Assembly (NCBI GenBank): GCA_014384665.1
Contig: JACNFI010000041.1
Span: forward strand, 1-32,967
Length of the DNA stretch: 32,967 nucleotides
Source of the DNA: Candidatus Cloacimonadota bacterium
GTDB taxonomy: Bacteria; Cloacimonadota; Cloacimonadia; JGIOTU-2
Reading direction: 5' to 3'
Shown here: positions 30,881-32,967 of the stretch, in pieces
How positions within the stretch are numbered: position 1 is the first letter of the stretch
How the letters are laid out: each line of letters opens with the position of its first letter
Program-made: the position numbers and the translations under genes
The notes under the pieces: generated by a model
The model's input: only the letters and a program-made list of their open reading frames with translations
What the model was told of the DNA's origin: nothing
Database searches by the model: none

Positions 30881-32023
30881 TTATCTGATTAGTGTCATCT
30901 TTTTGATTTCAGTGTAACTAAGGGTCTTAAGCTGATAAAAATAGATACTTGTTGGAAGATTACCAGCATCCCATAATGCTATTCCATTATTGGCTTCAAT
31001 AGTTTGTAATAACTGTCCAGAAATATTGTAGATTCTGATTTCTACTGGCTCTGTTATCAGTCTACCCTTGATTGCATATTTTATGGTTGTTAAAGTTGAA
31101 AATGGGTTAGGATAATTCACTAATGTATTCTCAGTAAACGCATCTATGTAACCACCGCTACCATCCTCAGGTGTGATACTGATAGAAGAATAAACACTTA
31201 TCTCACCACCAAGTTCAACTGATTCTAACCAGTAATAATAAGTCATATCAAGCTCTACAGGATTATCATCAATAAAGTTATACTCCTGCAGTTCAGAAGT
31301 AGTGCCATGTCCGGGAATTAGAGCAACATTGATTTTTATTGCTGTCTCAAATGCGTCATCTGTATTACGATAAATGTTGAATCCAATTACATCTGTCTCG
31401 CTGGCAGTGAGCCAGCAAATGGAAATATAATCATATTCAGTAACATAAGTGGCTGTGAAAGCTGCAAGTTCAACTGGAAGGGTTGAATTATCAATATCAG
31501 TAGCTATTACAGGATTATATTTAGTAGTATTATCATCATAATATTGCTGATCACTCATTAAAGATTCTTCAAAACTTAAACCAGCTGTTTCCGTTTGATC
31601 TGCAATTTCTATCTTAACATGCACTAATTGAGTGGCAGTATCAGGCAAATCATTGCCCCAGCCTGAAACAGATGTATATTCAAATGTAATAGCCAACCTG
31701 TATGTTTGGTTGTCATTTACAATAAGAATATATAGTGGTGGACCTTGTGTAGTTGTGAGTGTTCCCTTTGTAACTGTCACTTTCCCATTTGTATAAATAC
31801 TTGCTCCAAAGCCAGCAGTATTATAATTTATTAAAGCAATACCTGTACCTATTTTAGTACCTACTTCACTTGCAGCAGCCATTACATCAAACTCATAAAA
31901 AGTCGTATCTTCACTTGTTGTTATTTCTCCATTAGCAAAGGTAAATTCAATACCTACATCAGCAAATAGTAATATGGGTAGTATTAACAAAAGGCATAAC
32001 AAAAATACAAATATTACTCTCAT
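30881..32023 (-). CDS. Secreted protein with C-terminal sorting domain
   Basis: A 380-residue exported protein. An N-terminal signal peptide (about 1-21, ending LLFA-D) is followed by a beta-rich domain (about 22-175; 'VGIEFTFANGEITTSEDTTFYEFDV' opens it, broken here by position only). A fibronectin-like segment starts at about 180 (LPVELAAFTATY, WLTASETDVIGFNIYRN, YYYWLESVELGG). The C-terminal FlgD-like/type IX sorting domain has VNYPNPFSTLTTIKYAI, VEIRIYNISGQLLQTI and SIYFYQL..IKKMTLIR. Such domains route proteins to the cell surface. The neighbouring minus-strand gene has the same module order, so the two are paralogues. Function is unknown, probably surface or adhesion-related. Confidence 0.8.
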   Translation of the reverse strand: MRVIFVFLLCLLLILPILLFADVGIEFTFANGEITTSEDTTFYEFDVMAAASEVGTKIGTGIALINYNTAGFGASIYTNGKVTVTKGTLTTTQGPPLYILIVNDNQTYRLAITFEYTSVSGWGNDLPDTATQLVHVKIEIADQTETAGLSFEESLMSDQQYYDDNTTKYNPVIATDIDNSTLPVELAAFTATYVTEYDYISICWLTASETDVIGFNIYRNTDDAFETAIKINVALIPGHGTTSELQEYNFIDDNPVELDMTYYYWLESVELGGEISVYSSISITPEDGSGGYIDAFTENTLVNYPNPFSTLTTIKYAIKGRLITEPVEIRIYNISGQLLQTIEANNGIALWDAGNLPTSIYFYQLKTLSYTEIKKMTLIR

Positions 32024-32151
32024 TTTTTCTCCTTAATGTAATGTATATATATATTTTGATATATGATTCAAAAAAATTATAATATTATTTCTAATTATCT
32101 CCACTACAACATATTGTGGAGAATTCGGAATATCTGTCCCAAAGGATGAAT

Positions 32152-32967
32152 TTAATGTGACGCCTTCTTTATCAATATAAGCCTCTTAGTTTCATATAGA
32201 TTGCCATTCACCTGTAATTGATAAAGATATATTCCTGTTAATTGTTCAACTCCATTCTCATCTTTTCCATCCCAGGGAATACCCACTTCATCATCTCCAT
32301 AAGCTGTTCCTTTGTATAAATCCTTTACCAGCTCACCACGAATGTTGTATATCTTTACCTCTGCTCTTGCTGTTTTTGGAAGAAGAAAACTTATCTTTGT
32401 TGAACATCCTGCAAGAGGATTCGGCTTATTCTGATAAAGCCCATATTGTTTCGGTATTGTATGTGTCTCGTAATGGCTCTGGAGTCCCTTGAATTATTAC
32501 TATAGCAGGCTCATATCTATGAAATGCTCCACCTAAATCCACGCTCTCAATCCAATACCAATCAGTTTCTCCCTGAATTCCATCCAATTCAACATCCTCA
32601 TAAATATAATGATGAGGTTCTGAAGTCGTGCCATAACCTTCAATTAAATAATCAGTTATTCTTTCAGCAGTTGTGAAATCCTCTTCCGTATTTCTGTAGA
32701 TAAACCAACCGAGATTGTCTGTCTCACTTTGTGTTACCCAATAAAGCGTTGGAACATTGTTGAGATATTGTGCTGTGAATATAGAGAGTTCTACCGGTAG
32801 GGTTACATCGCCATTGCCATAATAAGTTGGTGTAATTAGTTGAAAACGTGCGTTCCACCAAGCTGAATTAACTTGATCCCAATATAAATCAGACTCTACA
32901 GAAGGATCAGTGATAGTCATTCTTACTGTATAGAGATGGTACTTAACTCCTTGCGTAAGATTAACAC
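32152..32967 (-). pseudogene. Frameshifted, edge-truncated sorting-domain protein
   Basis: The frame is open from the window edge through a fibronectin-like segment (TLPVELSIFTAQY, WVTQSETDNLGWFIYRN, DWYWIESVDLGGA) and ends at a stop at 32426-32428, just after IIQGTPEPLRDT. The missing C-terminal sorting domain is intact in another frame: HTIPKQYGLYQNKPNPLAG, VKIYNIRGELVKDLY, GIPWDGKDENG, LTGIYLYQLQVNG, ending at the stop 32152-32154. Two bases restored in the short TGTGT run at 32462-32466 would join them as ..RDTHTIPKQYG... It is therefore either a real frameshift or a sequencing error. The 5' end, with any signal peptide, lies outside the window. In the gap to the next gene (32024-32151) only a TCTCCAC/GTGGAGA stem is seen. 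Confidence 0.8.

Overview
The window is about one-third G+C, gene-dense, and coded on both strands. Two large minus-strand proteins at the right end carry a signal peptide or a C-terminal 'YPNPF / KPNPL ... GIYLYQL' sorting domain of the type IX secretion type. With sigma-54, a YbbR-like protein, a GerW-like protein, LPS/capsule sugar-nucleotide genes and abundant short palindromic intergenic repeats, this suggests an uncultured Gram-negative lineage of the FCB group, Cloacimonadota-like. That placement is inference from protein style; no rRNA is present.

Layout. (1) 1-5.0 kb: queC on the minus strand, divergent from dus, a TPR protein and a YbbR-like protein (tightly overlapped), then tsaD behind a large inverted-repeat element. 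(2) 5.4-8.9 kb: four consecutive genes for membrane proteins (a DUF6754-type protein, two multi-pass proteins and a doubly anchored protein). They look like one uncharacterised membrane complex. (3) 9.0-11.3 kb: a moxR ATPase gene whose promoter and first codons are duplicated 1.2 kb upstream, with a PIN-type toxin-antitoxin module between the copies. The toxin gene is itself split by an inverted-repeat insertion. (4) 11.3-13.5 kb: a double-Cache lipoprotein between two copies of one MITE-like element, then a DUF4342 protein and 600 bp of repeats. (5) 13.5-16.4 kb: gadC-gadB, glutamate/GABA antiport and glutamate decarboxylation. (6) 16.7-18.6 kb: a proteasome-like Ntn hydrolase with a zinc-finger-like insertion, a small unknown ORF and a Doc/Fic toxin, bracketed by two near-identical ~62-bp double-hairpin/terminator blocks. 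(7) 18.6-25.7 kb, minus strand: comEC, dxr, cdsA, uppS, rpoN. (8) 25.9-30.5 kb, plus strand: adenosine-specific kinase, thpR, a UDP-sugar epimerase and ugd pair, a leuD-like gene and gerW-like. (9) 30.7-33 kb: a 7-bp tandem repeat, then two sorting-domain secreted proteins on the minus strand, the second frameshifted and cut by the window edge.

The housekeeping blocks are ordinary: isoprenoid/undecaprenyl carrier (dxr, uppS), phospholipid (cdsA), tRNA modification (queC, dus, tsaD). The most unusual parts are the Ntn-hydrolase/small ORF/Doc cassette, the four-gene membrane operon and the repeat landscape. The latter includes a non-autonomous transposon family in three copies with shared terminal inverted repeats and 8-9 bp target duplications visible in the sequence. 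No tRNA, rRNA, CRISPR array or transposase gene was seen.
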